Shown here piece by piece: positions 45,435 to 54,244 of a stretch of DNA of 64,000 bases. The DNA is from Legionellaceae bacterium (GTDB lineage Bacteria > Pseudomonadota > Gammaproteobacteria > Legionellales > Legionellaceae), in NCBI GenBank assembly GCA_018061965.1, contig JAGOTG010000001.1, forward strand, positions 142,155-206,154, given 5' to 3'. The position numbers and the translations under genes were made by a program. The first letter of the stretch is position 1. Every line of letters starts with the position of its first letter. The notes under the pieces are model-generated. The model did no database searches. It was given only the letters and a program-made list of their open reading frames with translations, and was not told where the DNA came from.

Positions 45435-45664
45435 GCCAGACTCGTTTTTTCCAAAATAGATGCGCACATTTCACCCACATTTTTCCACCGTCCAATTTCT
45501 TGGCTTGAAAAGCGTACTTTAAAATGTTTTTCGATGGCAACTACCAAATGGATATGATTTAACGAGTCCCATTCCTCAATGTCTTGTGCAGTAGTTTCAG
45601 GAGTAATCACTATGTTTTCTTCGTCTAATACATCAATAAAAATTTGATTAATAGTTGGGATCAT
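45431..45664 (-). CDS. acyl carrier protein
   Basis: Small acidic protein of 77 aa with the phosphopantetheine site Ser34 in EEWDSLNHIHLV. Helix pattern and size fit a discrete ACP. The ATG at 45664 overlaps the stop of the FkbH gene (ATGA), and its own stop overlaps the MaoC start, so it is translated in a fixed chain with its partners. The frame upstream to 45709 overlaps FkbH and is not needed. It is the probable carrier of a glyceryl or derived acyl group. Confidence 0.9.
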   Translation of the reverse strand: MIPTINQIFIDVLDEENIVITPETTAQDIEEWDSLNHIHLVVAIEKHFKVRFSSQEIGRWKNVGEMCASILEKTSLA

Positions 45665-47409
45665 ACTGCTGCTTGACATGATTTTTGTTCCTTTTTTTGA
45701 ATATAGCAAACTATGGGCTCATGCGTGGTCACGTCTAAGTGCCACCGCAGATCGTGTTCTCGAAATTGCATGGTAGCATAATGATTTGCTACCAAAGCAT
45801 TCTTTGCGGTGGGGATGTATTCACCAATTACCGTATGATATTGCTTGGATTTGGCTAGCGCGATAATATGGTTAAGCACAAAGTCTTCCAGACCTCGTTT
45901 CAACACGCGACAGCTCATGATCCACGTATCAATAAACCAATTTTTTTCCGATTCTTCGCGTAAAATGATAATGCTGACGATATCATAACCTCCGAATTTA
46001 TCGTGGAGAGAAAACGCTAAACAAACATGATCATGGGATTGAGACAGCGCTTGCAATTCCGCTTCAGTATAGCGGATTGTTCGCAAATTAAATTGGTTGG
46101 AGCGTTGAATAAGCTGGGAAATTCTTGGTAAGGTATACGCGTTAAAAGGCAAAACCTCTGCTACCATTTCAAGTTTTTTTAAATAATCCGCTTCGGTTGT
46201 ATAATAGCCTTTGAGCGCTTCTCTATTCACTTCTTCACGATAATATTGATTTCTCTGTTTGTCCGCATCGCTGTATGTGGACGTTTCAAATAAATTAAGA
46301 GTATTGAGATAGGCCAGATAGTCACTAGGATCTTTGGGGAGATCGGGTACACAAACTTCAGGGAGATAGTTTTTTACTAGTGTTCTTTGATATGGGTCAT
46401 CATCCAGAAAAACCAAAGAATTGAATCCAATATTTAAAGTTTTTTGAATGTGCTTGATGTTTTCTGCTTTGCTACCCCAATTGGCAACAAAGAGTGCAAA
46501 GTCTTCCAATTTAAGAACCATTTCAGGGTGATTTAGAAAAGGCCCCTGAGCGATTTCTTCATTATTCTGACTACAAACAGCTAAAATAATCCCGCGATTT
46601 TGCAATTGCTTCAGCCAAATTTGAAATTCAGTAAACGCTTTACCAATTCCTAAGCTACCTATTTCTATGTTTTCAATCCCGTCATCACCAATGACACCAC
46701 CCCATAAGGTGTTATCTAAATCTAAAATGACACATTTTTTGATGTGACCATCTAATGCCAGGATAATGTCCGTGGTATTTTTGGCAATAGCCGGGAGTAT
46801 GTCTGGAGCATATGCAAAATCCGCATTAATATGCATTCTGGAATCATGAAATTGTGGTATTCCCGATAGATTTTGTATTTTAGACAAATCATTAATAAAT
46901 AAATTACCTAATTTTTGACAAAGATTCATGAGTTCAAAATTGAGTTTTCTTAATTGGTATTCAAATGAACTTGATACTTTGGTGGCATAATTGCCAAAAA
47001 CGCTGGCAAACATCTCTGGAAAGTTTGCGTAGATTATTTTACAAGACGAGTTTTTAGATAACACAAAATCATAGTAAGTCTGTAATTTCCTGACGCCATC
47101 CTCGGCAAAATTCTGTTTTTGGTCATCATTTAAGAAATAAAACTGACTTTGTAGTTTTTTTACGGTTTGAAAAAGCAGTATAAAATCTGGATTGAATTTA
47201 TAAAGATCAGCGTGAGTATTCAACAACTCGTTTTCAAGCGCGCCATAGGTAGCGACATAGATTTCAAAATCATAACCTAAATCGTAACCCAGCCCCCGAA
47301 TTGCAAGGGTTAAAAACTCAGTTGACGCGTCACTTAGAATGGCTAATTTTATTTTTTTAAAAGAGGAATAATCCTTTTTTAAATTAGCCTTTAATTTTTT
47401 AAGCTCCAT
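45661..47409 (-). CDS. FkbH-like HAD-superfamily protein (glyceryl-ACP loading candidate)
   Basis: Protein of 582 aa. N-terminal part (1-215) is SGNH-like with LAILSDAS; the HAD domain begins at VILDLDNTLWGGVIG with nucleophile Asp230 and Asp232, and VFLDDDPYQR holds the later acidic pair. A GNAT-like C-terminal domain (about 420-575) completes the known FkbH architecture. FkbH relatives take the three-carbon unit of 1,3-bisphosphoglycerate, dephosphorylate it and load glyceryl onto an ACP. The ACP gene overlaps its 3' end by four bases. A promoter with 17-base spacing lies upstream. Confidence 0.88.
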   Translation of the reverse strand: MELKKLKANLKKDYSSFKKIKLAILSDASTEFLTLAIRGLGYDLGYDFEIYVATYGALENELLNTHADLYKFNPDFILLFQTVKKLQSQFYFLNDDQKQNFAEDGVRKLQTYYDFVLSKNSSCKIIYANFPEMFASVFGNYATKVSSSFEYQLRKLNFELMNLCQKLGNLFINDLSKIQNLSGIPQFHDSRMHINADFAYAPDILPAIAKNTTDIILALDGHIKKCVILDLDNTLWGGVIGDDGIENIEIGSLGIGKAFTEFQIWLKQLQNRGIILAVCSQNNEEIAQGPFLNHPEMVLKLEDFALFVANWGSKAENIKHIQKTLNIGFNSLVFLDDDPYQRTLVKNYLPEVCVPDLPKDPSDYLAYLNTLNLFETSTYSDADKQRNQYYREEVNREALKGYYTTEADYLKKLEMVAEVLPFNAYTLPRISQLIQRSNQFNLRTIRYTEAELQALSQSHDHVCLAFSLHDKFGGYDIVSIIILREESEKNWFIDTWIMSCRVLKRGLEDFVLNHIIALAKSKQYHTVIGEYIPTAKNALVANHYATMQFREHDLRWHLDVTTHEPIVCYIQKKEQKSCQAAV

Positions 47410-47439
47410 CTATTTGGACTACCTTGTCGATTTTGCAAA

Positions 47440-47468
47440 ATAATAAAGTAAGTTCTGAGAAATAACAA
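47440..47468 (-). promoter_or_regulatory. sigma70-like promoter for the acyl cassette
   Basis: On the minus strand TTGTTA (47463-47468) and TATTAT (47440-47445) are 17 bases apart, 31 bases ahead of the FkbH ATG. The -10 has one mismatch to consensus, the -35 two. It lies in the 115-base gap between uvrB and the cassette. By eye only. Confidence 0.5.
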
Positions 47469-47524
47469 CTGGTTATTGTGCGCATATTTTTCGTTGTTGT
47501 GAGTGCGATTTGGGTTGTACAAAC

Positions 47525-49543
47525 CTACACGTCTAGATTATTAACCTTAATATAAGCATTCAAAGCCAATACTTGATCGCGTACTTCTGCCGCTTGTTCA
47601 AACTCCATATTTTTGGCATGTTGAAACATTTGTTTTTCCAATTTTACAATTTCTTTCAGCATAGCTTGTGAAGATAATCCTGCAAAACGAGGATCTAGGC
47701 TAGGTTTTGATTTGAGCGTTTTATTGGATTTTCGTTGCCCAATAATGGCGCCTTCCATAATATCTTGGACCGATTTTCGAATTCCTTTGGGCGTGATCCC
47801 GTGCACTTGATTAAATTCGATTTGTTTTTGCCGGCGACGCGCAGTTTCTGCCAAAGCGCGTTGGATAGACCCTGTTTCTCGATCGGCGTACAAAATGGCC
47901 CGGCCATTCAAATTCCGAGCCGCTCGTCCTATGGTTTGAATCAAAGAACGTTCCGAGCGGAGAAAGCCTTCTTTGTCTGCATCCAGAATGGCGACCAAGG
48001 CCACCTCTGGCATGTCTAAACCTTCTCGCAGTAAATTAATCCCTATCAAGACATCAAAAACACCTAAGCGTAAATCACGAATGATTTCCATGCGTTCTAC
48101 GGTATCAATATCGGAATGCAAATAACGGACTGCAATGCCCGCTTCGTGGAGATATTCGGTCAAATCTTCTGCCATGCGTTTGGTCAGTGTTGTAACCAAA
48201 ATGCGTTCCCCGGCTGCTGTGACAGCGTGAATTTCTGAGAGCAAATCATCGACTTGGTCTTGAACCGGGCGAATCTCTACTACGGGATCAATGAGACCAG
48301 TAGGTCGCACCACTTGCTCAGCAATGTTATCCGTATGCTCCAGCTCATAAGGACCAGGGGTTGCGGATACGTAAATGGTTTGTGGAGAACGAGCAAGAAA
48401 TTCTTCGAAACGCAGCGGACGATTGTCTAGAGCAGAGGGCAATCTGAAACCATATGTGACCAAAGTCTCTTTGCGTGCGCGGTCACCTTTATACATCCCC
48501 CCAATTTGGGGAATCGTCACATGTGATTCGTCAATGATTAGAAGTGCTTCAGCCGGCAAATAATCAAATAAAGTAGGTGGCGCTTCCCCTGCATTGCGTT
48601 CAGATAGATAACGCGAGTAATTTTCAATACCCGAACAATAGCCAAGCTCAATCATCATTTCCAAATCAAAACAAGTTCGTTGATTCAAGCGCTGTGCTTC
48701 CAACAATTTATGTTGTGCTTCCATGTCTTGGAGGCATACGCGCAATTCTTCTTTCACCAAATCGACGGTTTGTAATATGCGTTCGCGCGGTGTGACATAG
48801 TGCGTTTTGGGGAAAATAGTAATCCGAGGTACACGCTGGAGGACTTCACCAGTCAGGGGATCGAAATAAGCTAGGTTGGTGACCTCATCATCAAACAACT
48901 CTATGCGCACAGCTAATTTTTCTTCATCCGCAGGAAAGATATCGATGACATCTCCATTGACACGAAATTGTCCCCGCGCCAAAGACTGGGGATTCCGCAC
49001 GTATTGTAATTCAGTCAACCGGCGTAAAATTTGGCGTTGATCACACCGATCTCCGCGCGAAACGTGCAAGAGCATTTTTAAATAGGAGTTGGGATCACCC
49101 AAGCCATAAATGGCCGAAACCGTTGCAACAATAATGGCATCTTTGCGTTCGATAAGTGCCTTGGTAGCTGAAAGACGCATTTGTTCAATGTGTTCATTGA
49201 TGGACGCATCCTTTTCAATAAAGGTATCTGAAGCGGGGACATAGGCCTCAGGTTGGTAATAATCATAATACGATACAAAATACTCCACAGCATTGTTGGG
49301 AAAAAATTCTTTGAATTCGCCGTATAATTGAGCTGCCAAAGTTTTGTTAGGGGCCATGATCAACGTGGGACGTTTGATGGCCTGTATGACATTTGCTATG
49401 GTATATGTTTTGCCTGAACCCGTTACGCCAAGTAAAATCTGACGTGCTAAGCCCTGCTCAATACCCTGGATCAACGATTGGATTGCTTTGGGTTGGTCGC
49501 CGGCGGGTGAAAAATTAGCATGTAGATCAAAAGTTGGTTTCAT
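47525..49543 (-). CDS. uvrB: excinuclease ABC subunit UvrB
   Basis: DNA damage-recognition helicase subunit of nucleotide excision repair. The N-terminus [11 protein letters not shown], Walker [15 protein letters not shown], the beta-hairpin region [12 protein letters not shown], the DESH motif, helicase motif QTIGRAARN and a C-terminal UVR domain (about 630-665) are all intact. 672 aa, normal. Housekeeping gene between the acyl cassette and the aminotransferase. High confidence. Confidence 0.97.
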   Translation of the reverse strand: MKPTFDLHANFSPAGDQPKAIQSLIQGIEQGLARQILLGVTGSGKTYTIANVIQAIKRPTLIMAPNKTLAAQLYGEFKEFFPNNAVEYFVSYYDYYQPEAYVPASDTFIEKDASINEHIEQMRLSATKALIERKDAIIVATVSAIYGLGDPNSYLKMLLHVSRGDRCDQRQILRRLTELQYVRNPQSLARGQFRVNGDVIDIFPADEEKLAVRIELFDDEVTNLAYFDPLTGEVLQRVPRITIFPKTHYVTPRERILQTVDLVKEELRVCLQDMEAQHKLLEAQRLNQRTCFDLEMMIELGYCSGIENYSRYLSERNAGEAPPTLFDYLPAEALLIIDESHVTIPQIGGMYKGDRARKETLVTYGFRLPSALDNRPLRFEEFLARSPQTIYVSATPGPYELEHTDNIAEQVVRPTGLIDPVVEIRPVQDQVDDLLSEIHAVTAAGERILVTTLTKRMAEDLTEYLHEAGIAVRYLHSDIDTVERMEIIRDLRLGVFDVLIGINLLREGLDMPEVALVAILDADKEGFLRSERSLIQTIGRAARNLNGRAILYADRETGSIQRALAETARRRQKQIEFNQVHGITPKGIRKSVQDIMEGAIIGQRKSNKTLKSKPSLDPRFAGLSSQAMLKEIVKLEKQMFQHAKNMEFEQAAEVRDQVLALNAYIKVNNLDV

Positions 49544-49741
49544 AAAAAGAGCATATCTGCAAAAGTCACTACATTATAACATGAATTGTTTCTTGGGCCG
49601 AAGACGCTTGTGATGCCGCTATATTAAATACTAAATTCTCCTCGATCCCAGAGCTTTGCGTAAGTTCTGTGAGTATGGTCTGCAGGAATTGACAAATCCA
49701 GGGCATTTAGAATTGTGACAATAGCCATATTTTTTTCAGTT

Positions 49742-49750
49742 TGATACAAT
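49742..49750 (+). promoter_or_regulatory. extended -10 promoter for the aminotransferase gene
   Basis: TGATACAAT matches TG-n-TATAAT with one mismatch, 16 bases before the ATG at 49767. Initiation about seven bases downstream would leave a very short leader. There is no clear ribosome binding site ahead of the ATG, which fits. No convincing -35. Confidence 0.33.
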
Positions 49751-49766
49751 ACACGTTTACTTTAGA

Positions 49767-50957
49767 ATGGATATGTCTGTGCAATTTTCTTATCGCGTAC
49801 AAAAAGTCAAAGCTTCTCCCACTTTGGCCGTTGCAGAAAAGGCTTCCCAAATGCGTGCTGCGGGGAAAGATGTGATCAATTTGGGAGTCGGTGAACCTGA
49901 TTTTGATACCCCCGAGCATATTAAAGAAGCGGCCATTGCCGCATTGCGTGGTGGGTTCACCAAATATACGCCAGTCGATGGTACGCCAGAGCTTAAGGCG
50001 GCGATTCAAGCCAAATTCAAACGCGACAATGATTTAGACTATACTCTGGCACAGATTTTAGTTTCAGTCGGCGGCAAGCAAAGTTGTTATAATTTATGCC
50101 AAGCATTGCTGAATGAAGGGGACGAAGTCATTATTCCCGCTCCTTATTGGGTTTCTTACCCTGATATGGTGCTGTTAGCAGAAGGGACACCAGTTTTTGC
50201 GGCCTCATCTGCGCAAACCCAGTATAAAATGACAGCAGAAGTGCTGGCTAAAGCCATTACGCCAAAGACTAAATTGCTCTTCATCAACAGCCCCTCGAAT
50301 CCCTCTGGTGTGGCGTATTCTTTGGAGGAATTGCGAGCTTTGGCTGAAGTCTTGTTGCAACATCCGCAAATTCTGATTGCAACGGATGATATGTATGAGC
50401 ATATTTTATGGAATAAACCTTTTGTGAATATCCTCAATGCGTGTCCTGCACTGTATGAGCGCACCATTGTTCTGAATGGCGTGTCTAAGGCCTATGCTAT
50501 GACTGGGTTTCGAATTGGGTATGCTGCTGGTCCGGCTGCGTTAATCAAAGCCATGAAGACTATACAATCGCAATCAACATCGAACCCTTGTTCTATCGCA
50601 CAAAAAGCGGCGGTAGCGGCATTAAATGGGGACCATAGTAGTGTTGATGAGATGGTGAAGGCATTCCATGCGCGTCATGGCTATGTTTTGCAGCGGTTGC
50701 GTGAGATTCCGGGAGTTGACGTAACGCCTGCCGATGGGACCTTTTATATTTTCCCAAGCGTTCAAGCGATTATTCAACGGCGTGGATTTGCGAATGACCT
50801 AGAATTTTCAGAACGGTTATTAACGGATGAAGGTTTGGCAGTGGTTCCTGGGTCCGCATTTGGCACCGAAGGCTGTATCCGTCTGTCCTTCGCTGTTAGC
50901 ATGGATACGCTCCGAGATGCCTTAGATCGTCTAGAGAGATTTGCTAAGGCGGGTTAA
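49767..50957 (+). CDS. aspartate-type aminotransferase, class I/II (subgroup Ib)
   Basis: PLP-dependent aminotransferase of 396 aa. VINLGVGEPDFDTPEHI, GFTKYTPVDGTPELKAAI, NSPSNPSGVAYS and the PLP lysine in LNGVSKAYAMTGFRIGY are all seen, as in the AatA/AspB-type aspartate aminotransferases. Likely makes aspartate from oxaloacetate and glutamate, perhaps also using prephenate in some relatives. The ATG at 49767 or 49773 is possible. Stands alone, divergent from uvrB, and followed by a hairpin and tRNA-Asn. Confidence 0.92.
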   Translation: MDMSVQFSYRVQKVKASPTLAVAEKASQMRAAGKDVINLGVGEPDFDTPEHIKEAAIAALRGGFTKYTPVDGTPELKAAIQAKFKRDNDLDYTLAQILVSVGGKQSCYNLCQALLNEGDEVIIPAPYWVSYPDMVLLAEGTPVFAASSAQTQYKMTAEVLAKAITPKTKLLFINSPSNPSGVAYSLEELRALAEVLLQHPQILIATDDMYEHILWNKPFVNILNACPALYERTIVLNGVSKAYAMTGFRIGYAAGPAALIKAMKTIQSQSTSNPCSIAQKAAVAALNGDHSSVDEMVKAFHARHGYVLQRLREIPGVDVTPADGTFYIFPSVQAIIQRRGFANDLEFSERLLTDEGLAVVPGSAFGTEGCIRLSFAVSMDTLRDALDRLERFAKAG

Positions 50958-50975
50958 AAACGATTTTTTTATAAG

Positions 50976-50998
50976 ATGAGGCTTGACCAAAGCCTCAT
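50976..50998 (+). terminator. hairpin behind the aminotransferase gene
   Basis: ATGAGGCTT (50976-50984) and AAGCCTCAT (50990-50998) are perfect complements around a 5-base loop, 18 bases after the stop codon. The tract after it is T-rich but interrupted, and a T7 run precedes it. Plausible terminator separating the gene from tRNA-Asn. Confidence 0.5.
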
Positions 50999-51021
50999 AT
51001 CCATTTAAGATTCGCTTTTAT

Positions 51022-51097
51022 TCCCCGGTAGCTCAGTCGGTAGAGCGGATGACTGTTAATCATTAGGTCAGAGGTTCAAGTCCTCTCCGGGGAGCCA
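51022..51097 (+). tRNA. tRNA-Asn (anticodon GTT)
   Basis: Complete 76-base cloverleaf. The acceptor stem pairs TCCCCGG (51022-51028) with CCGGGGA (51087-51093), G is the discriminator and CCA is encoded (51095-51097). The D-arm is GCTCAGTCGGTAGAGC, the anticodon GTT is at 51055-51057 and the T-arm is AGAGGTTCAAGTCCTCT. Transfers asparagine to AAC/AAU codons. A short accessory gene block follows it. Confidence 0.97.
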
Positions 51098-51395
51098 ATT
51101 AAATCTGGCTTATGGTAAAATTCAAACTTCTTAACGACCCATCATGATACACTCATAACCCAGTTAAAATGAAAACTACGCCACTTTATATCTAAGTTAA
51201 AATAAAAATTCATCGATTATGATCATTTAGAGTCAAAAAAGTGGTTTAGCTAGGTGTCTGATTTTCCTTGGAAAGATTGTTTTCAGAAAATCCCAGCGTG
51301 TTACTATTACGTAATAATACAAAATTAAATCATGAGTACAAATAAAGGCCTTTTCCTAACCCGGGGCAATTAAATTTATACGTATTTGAGGTCAA
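51098..51395. other. 298-base gap after tRNA-Asn without a gene
   Basis: I see no coding frame or RNA gene here. The gap contains a 12-bp perfect palindrome, TATTACGTAATA, at 51305-51316, which could be an operator for the ABC transporter gene downstream. GAGG at 51387-51390 is its ribosome binding site. No repeat of the tRNA 3' end was noticed that would mark an attachment site. Confidence 0.4.
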
Positions 51396-53168
51396 ATGAA
51401 TAAACCACTACCGAAAAGCCTACTTCAATTTATTGTTTATTTTTTAAAACCTCATCCATGGGCATTGGGGGCGGTAGTGCTGCTGTCTCTGATTTCTGGT
51501 ACCTATGGCACCATCTACTCATACCTAATAAAAGTAGTCATTGATAGTTTATCATTGGGTATGCCGGAGGTTGATTTATGGACAATCCTTTTATGGCCAG
51601 CGATATTTTTTGTTTTAAATTACGAGGTACACAATCTTTCTTGGCGAGGTATCCAGTACATTCGATTGAGTGTTGGCCCATGCATTCAAAATCAAATAAT
51701 TAAGAAAATGTTTGCCTACGCTGAGGGTAACTCATTCCAGTTTTTTCAAAACAACTTCTCGGGAACTATTGCAAGTAATATTAGTTCTCTCGCAGACAAT
51801 GTCTTTGTCATATTAACCGAGATCGCTCCATTCCTAGTCCGACAAACAATCCAAACCCTATTAGCGCTAGTCACCATGTTGTTTGTTAGCCCTTATTTGT
51901 TCTCTATTTTTTTAATCTGGGTTATTTTCTTTCTAGCTATCAGTATGTTCTTCTCTAAAAAAACCATGCAATTATCCAATAATCTTGCGGAGGAAAATTC
52001 GAAAGTATCAGGAAAGATAACGGATAGCATTTCCAACTCTAACAATGTCCGTTTATTTGCTAGAGAAGGTTTTGAGGTTAATTACTTGAATAGTTATTTA
52101 GAAGGCCTAGCAAATAAATTTCGCAAAAAAGAGTGGTTAGCATTCAAAATATCATTGATACAAGGGTTTTCTATTACGCTGCTGGTTTCGATTCTGCTGT
52201 ATTTTTTAATTAAACTTCGAATAAATAATCTTGTAACCATTGGTGACTTTGCCTTTATTTTATCCCTAGCCTTATACGTCACAGAGGGTGTTTGGTATTT
52301 GATGGAGCAAATTCATCGATTGAATGACTTGATAGGCCGCTCCAATCAAAGTTTACGGATGATTCTTGTTCCACAGGAAATAATAGATAGCCCAGAAGCC
52401 AAGGATATTTATATCCATAAGGGTGAAATTGTTTTTCAAGACGTCCATTTTCAATATCAGAAAGAAAGTAATTTATTTGAAAATAAATCGGTGATTATTC
52501 CTGGGGGACAAAAAGTAGGATTGGTTGGATTTTCAGGGAGCGGAAAAACCACGTTTGTTAATCTCATCGTCCGATTATTTGATTTATCTGCTGGTGTAAT
52601 AAAAATTGACAACCAAAATATCAGAGAAGTGACCCAATCATCCTTGCGTGAAAATATTGGGTTTATTCCCCAGGATCCTATTTTATTTCATCGAACCCTG
52701 ATGGAAAATATACGCTATGGGAATGTTCATGCCAGTGATGAAGAAGTTATCCAGGCCGCCATCAAAGCCCATGCACATGAATTTATCACTTTAACCCATG
52801 ATGGTTACCAATCCTTGGTAGGAGAGCGTGGTATTAAGCTGTCGGGTGGTCAAAGACAGAGAATATCGATTGCTCGAGCTATTTTGAAAAATGCGCCTAT
52901 TTTAATTTTAGATGAAGCCACGAGTGCTTTGGATTCGGTAACCGAGGGATATATTCAAGACAGCCTGGCGACTTTAATGCAAGGGAAAACAGTCATTATT
53001 ATAGCTCATCGATTGTCGACCTTGCTTGAAATGGATAGGATCTTAGTTTTTGATCAAGGTAAAATTGTTGAGGATGGAACTCATTTAGAATTGTTGGCAA
53101 AAAATGGTCGATATAAAACTTTGTGGGGTGCTCAGGTAGGCGGGTTTTTGTTGGATTCGGACGAATAA
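51396..53168 (+). CDS. ABC exporter, fused permease and ATPase (MsbA/LapB-like half-transporter)
   Basis: Half-transporter of 590 aa. A six-helix membrane domain (about 1-320) is followed by a nucleotide-binding domain with Walker A GFSGSGKTTF, signature LSGGQRQRISIARAIL, Walker B ILILDEATSALD and H-loop AHRLSTL. It functions as a dimer exporting lipid, peptide or drug; substrate not readable. There is no peptidase domain. It opens an accessory block between tRNA-Asn and rfbC. GAGG lies five bases before the ATG. Confidence 0.9.
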   Translation: MNKPLPKSLLQFIVYFLKPHPWALGAVVLLSLISGTYGTIYSYLIKVVIDSLSLGMPEVDLWTILLWPAIFFVLNYEVHNLSWRGIQYIRLSVGPCIQNQIIKKMFAYAEGNSFQFFQNNFSGTIASNISSLADNVFVILTEIAPFLVRQTIQTLLALVTMLFVSPYLFSIFLIWVIFFLAISMFFSKKTMQLSNNLAEENSKVSGKITDSISNSNNVRLFAREGFEVNYLNSYLEGLANKFRKKEWLAFKISLIQGFSITLLVSILLYFLIKLRINNLVTIGDFAFILSLALYVTEGVWYLMEQIHRLNDLIGRSNQSLRMILVPQEIIDSPEAKDIYIHKGEIVFQDVHFQYQKESNLFENKSVIIPGGQKVGLVGFSGSGKTTFVNLIVRLFDLSAGVIKIDNQNIREVTQSSLRENIGFIPQDPILFHRTLMENIRYGNVHASDEEVIQAAIKAHAHEFITLTHDGYQSLVGERGIKLSGGQRQRISIARAILKNAPILILDEATSALDSVTEGYIQDSLATLMQGKTVIIIAHRLSTLLEMDRILVFDQGKIVEDGTHLELLAKNGRYKTLWGAQVGGFLLDSDE

Positions 53169-53289
53169 AACTTTCTCCACATCAGATCAATCGAGTAAAT
53201 TTATTTGTATCTGACATAAGCCAAAATTTCCGGATACACTTTAGGGTCCTTGATAATAACAAATGACAACAACACGGCGAGATAATCCT

Positions 53290-54222
53290 ATGCGCTTTTC
53301 CACGGTCAAATGGTTTTCATCACTGATAATCATCGCAAGTTTTTTTTTCATTACGGAGGCGTCTTCGTTTTCAGTAGTCCAGAAGGCTCAATCCACAACA
53401 ATCCAGAAAAAATTAGCTGCGATTGAGGCCTCTTCAGGAGGACGAATAGGCATCTATGTCATTAATATGGCAAATGGCGTGCATCTGCAGTATCGTGCGA
53501 ATGAGCGTTTTCCGATGGGGTGCACTTCTAAAGTAATAGGCGTTGCGACTATTCTCAGAAAAAGCATGAATGATAGTGCGCTCTTATCGCAAAAAATTCG
53601 TTATACAACAACGGACTTAACCGATTGGAGCCCGATTACTGAAAAACATCTTAAGTCTGGTATGACCGTTGCGGAACTGTGTGCTGCCGCTATTAGTTAT
53701 AGTGATAATACTGCGATGAACCTCCTGGTTAAAAAAATGGGTGGGCTAAAACAAATGAATTTTTTTGCGCGTTCTATTCATAATGACTCATTTCGACAAG
53801 ATAATGGCTGGCCAGCAGAAGCCTACTCGGGTGGAAAAGGCAATTTAAATGACAGCGCCACTCCAAAAGATATGGCAAATAGTTTGCAAAAATTAGCATT
53901 TAACGACACGCTAGCGAAACCACAACGGAAGCTGCTGCTGTCCTGGTTAAAAGCGAATACAACGGGTGATTTTCGGATTAGAGCGGGCCTTCCCAAAGGT
54001 TGGATTGTTGCGGATAAAACAGGAACGGGCTCTGACTATGGTACAACCAATGATATTGGCATTATTTGGCCTCCCAAATGTGCGCCAGTTATCATGGCGG
54101 TTTATTACACGAATGATCATAAGCAGGCGGTAAAGCGAGAGGATATGGTTGCTTCAGTGACACGGCTGGTAATGGAAAACTTAGCTCAAGGTGATCCGTG
54201 TATCAGGGGAAATAGGGGCTAA
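53290..54222 (+). CDS. class A beta-lactamase-fold protein with catalytic Ser70 replaced by Cys and Glu166 by Trp
   Basis: Exported protein of 310 aa with a signal peptide (basic MRFSTVKW, then LIIIASFFFI). It follows class A beta-lactamases in order and spacing: FPMGCTSKV for the S-x-x-K box, SDN at 138-140 and KTG at 243-245. The box Ser70 is Cys78 (TGC at 53521-53523), with Lys81 (Ambler 73) kept. SDN lies exactly 60 residues after Cys78, as in the family, so the register is sound. In the same register Glu166 is Trp174 and Asn170 is Ala178 (GWPAEA). It is thus unlikely to be a normal serine beta-lactamase. The GTG-less frame also opens at 53263. Confidence 0.8.
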   Translation: MRFSTVKWFSSLIIIASFFFITEASSFSVVQKAQSTTIQKKLAAIEASSGGRIGIYVINMANGVHLQYRANERFPMGCTSKVIGVATILRKSMNDSALLSQKIRYTTTDLTDWSPITEKHLKSGMTVAELCAAAISYSDNTAMNLLVKKMGGLKQMNFFARSIHNDSFRQDNGWPAEAYSGGKGNLNDSATPKDMANSLQKLAFNDTLAKPQRKLLLSWLKANTTGDFRIRAGLPKGWIVADKTGTGSDYGTTNDIGIIWPPKCAPVIMAVYYTNDHKQAVKREDMVASVTRLVMENLAQGDPCIRGNRG

Positions 54223-54244
54223 TTTTATAAATGAGACATTTATT

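Noticed and set aside
51022..51097. tRNA-Asn as a proven attachment site of a mobile island
   Set aside because: No integrase gene and no repeat of the tRNA 3' end was found in the window; kept only as a possibility.
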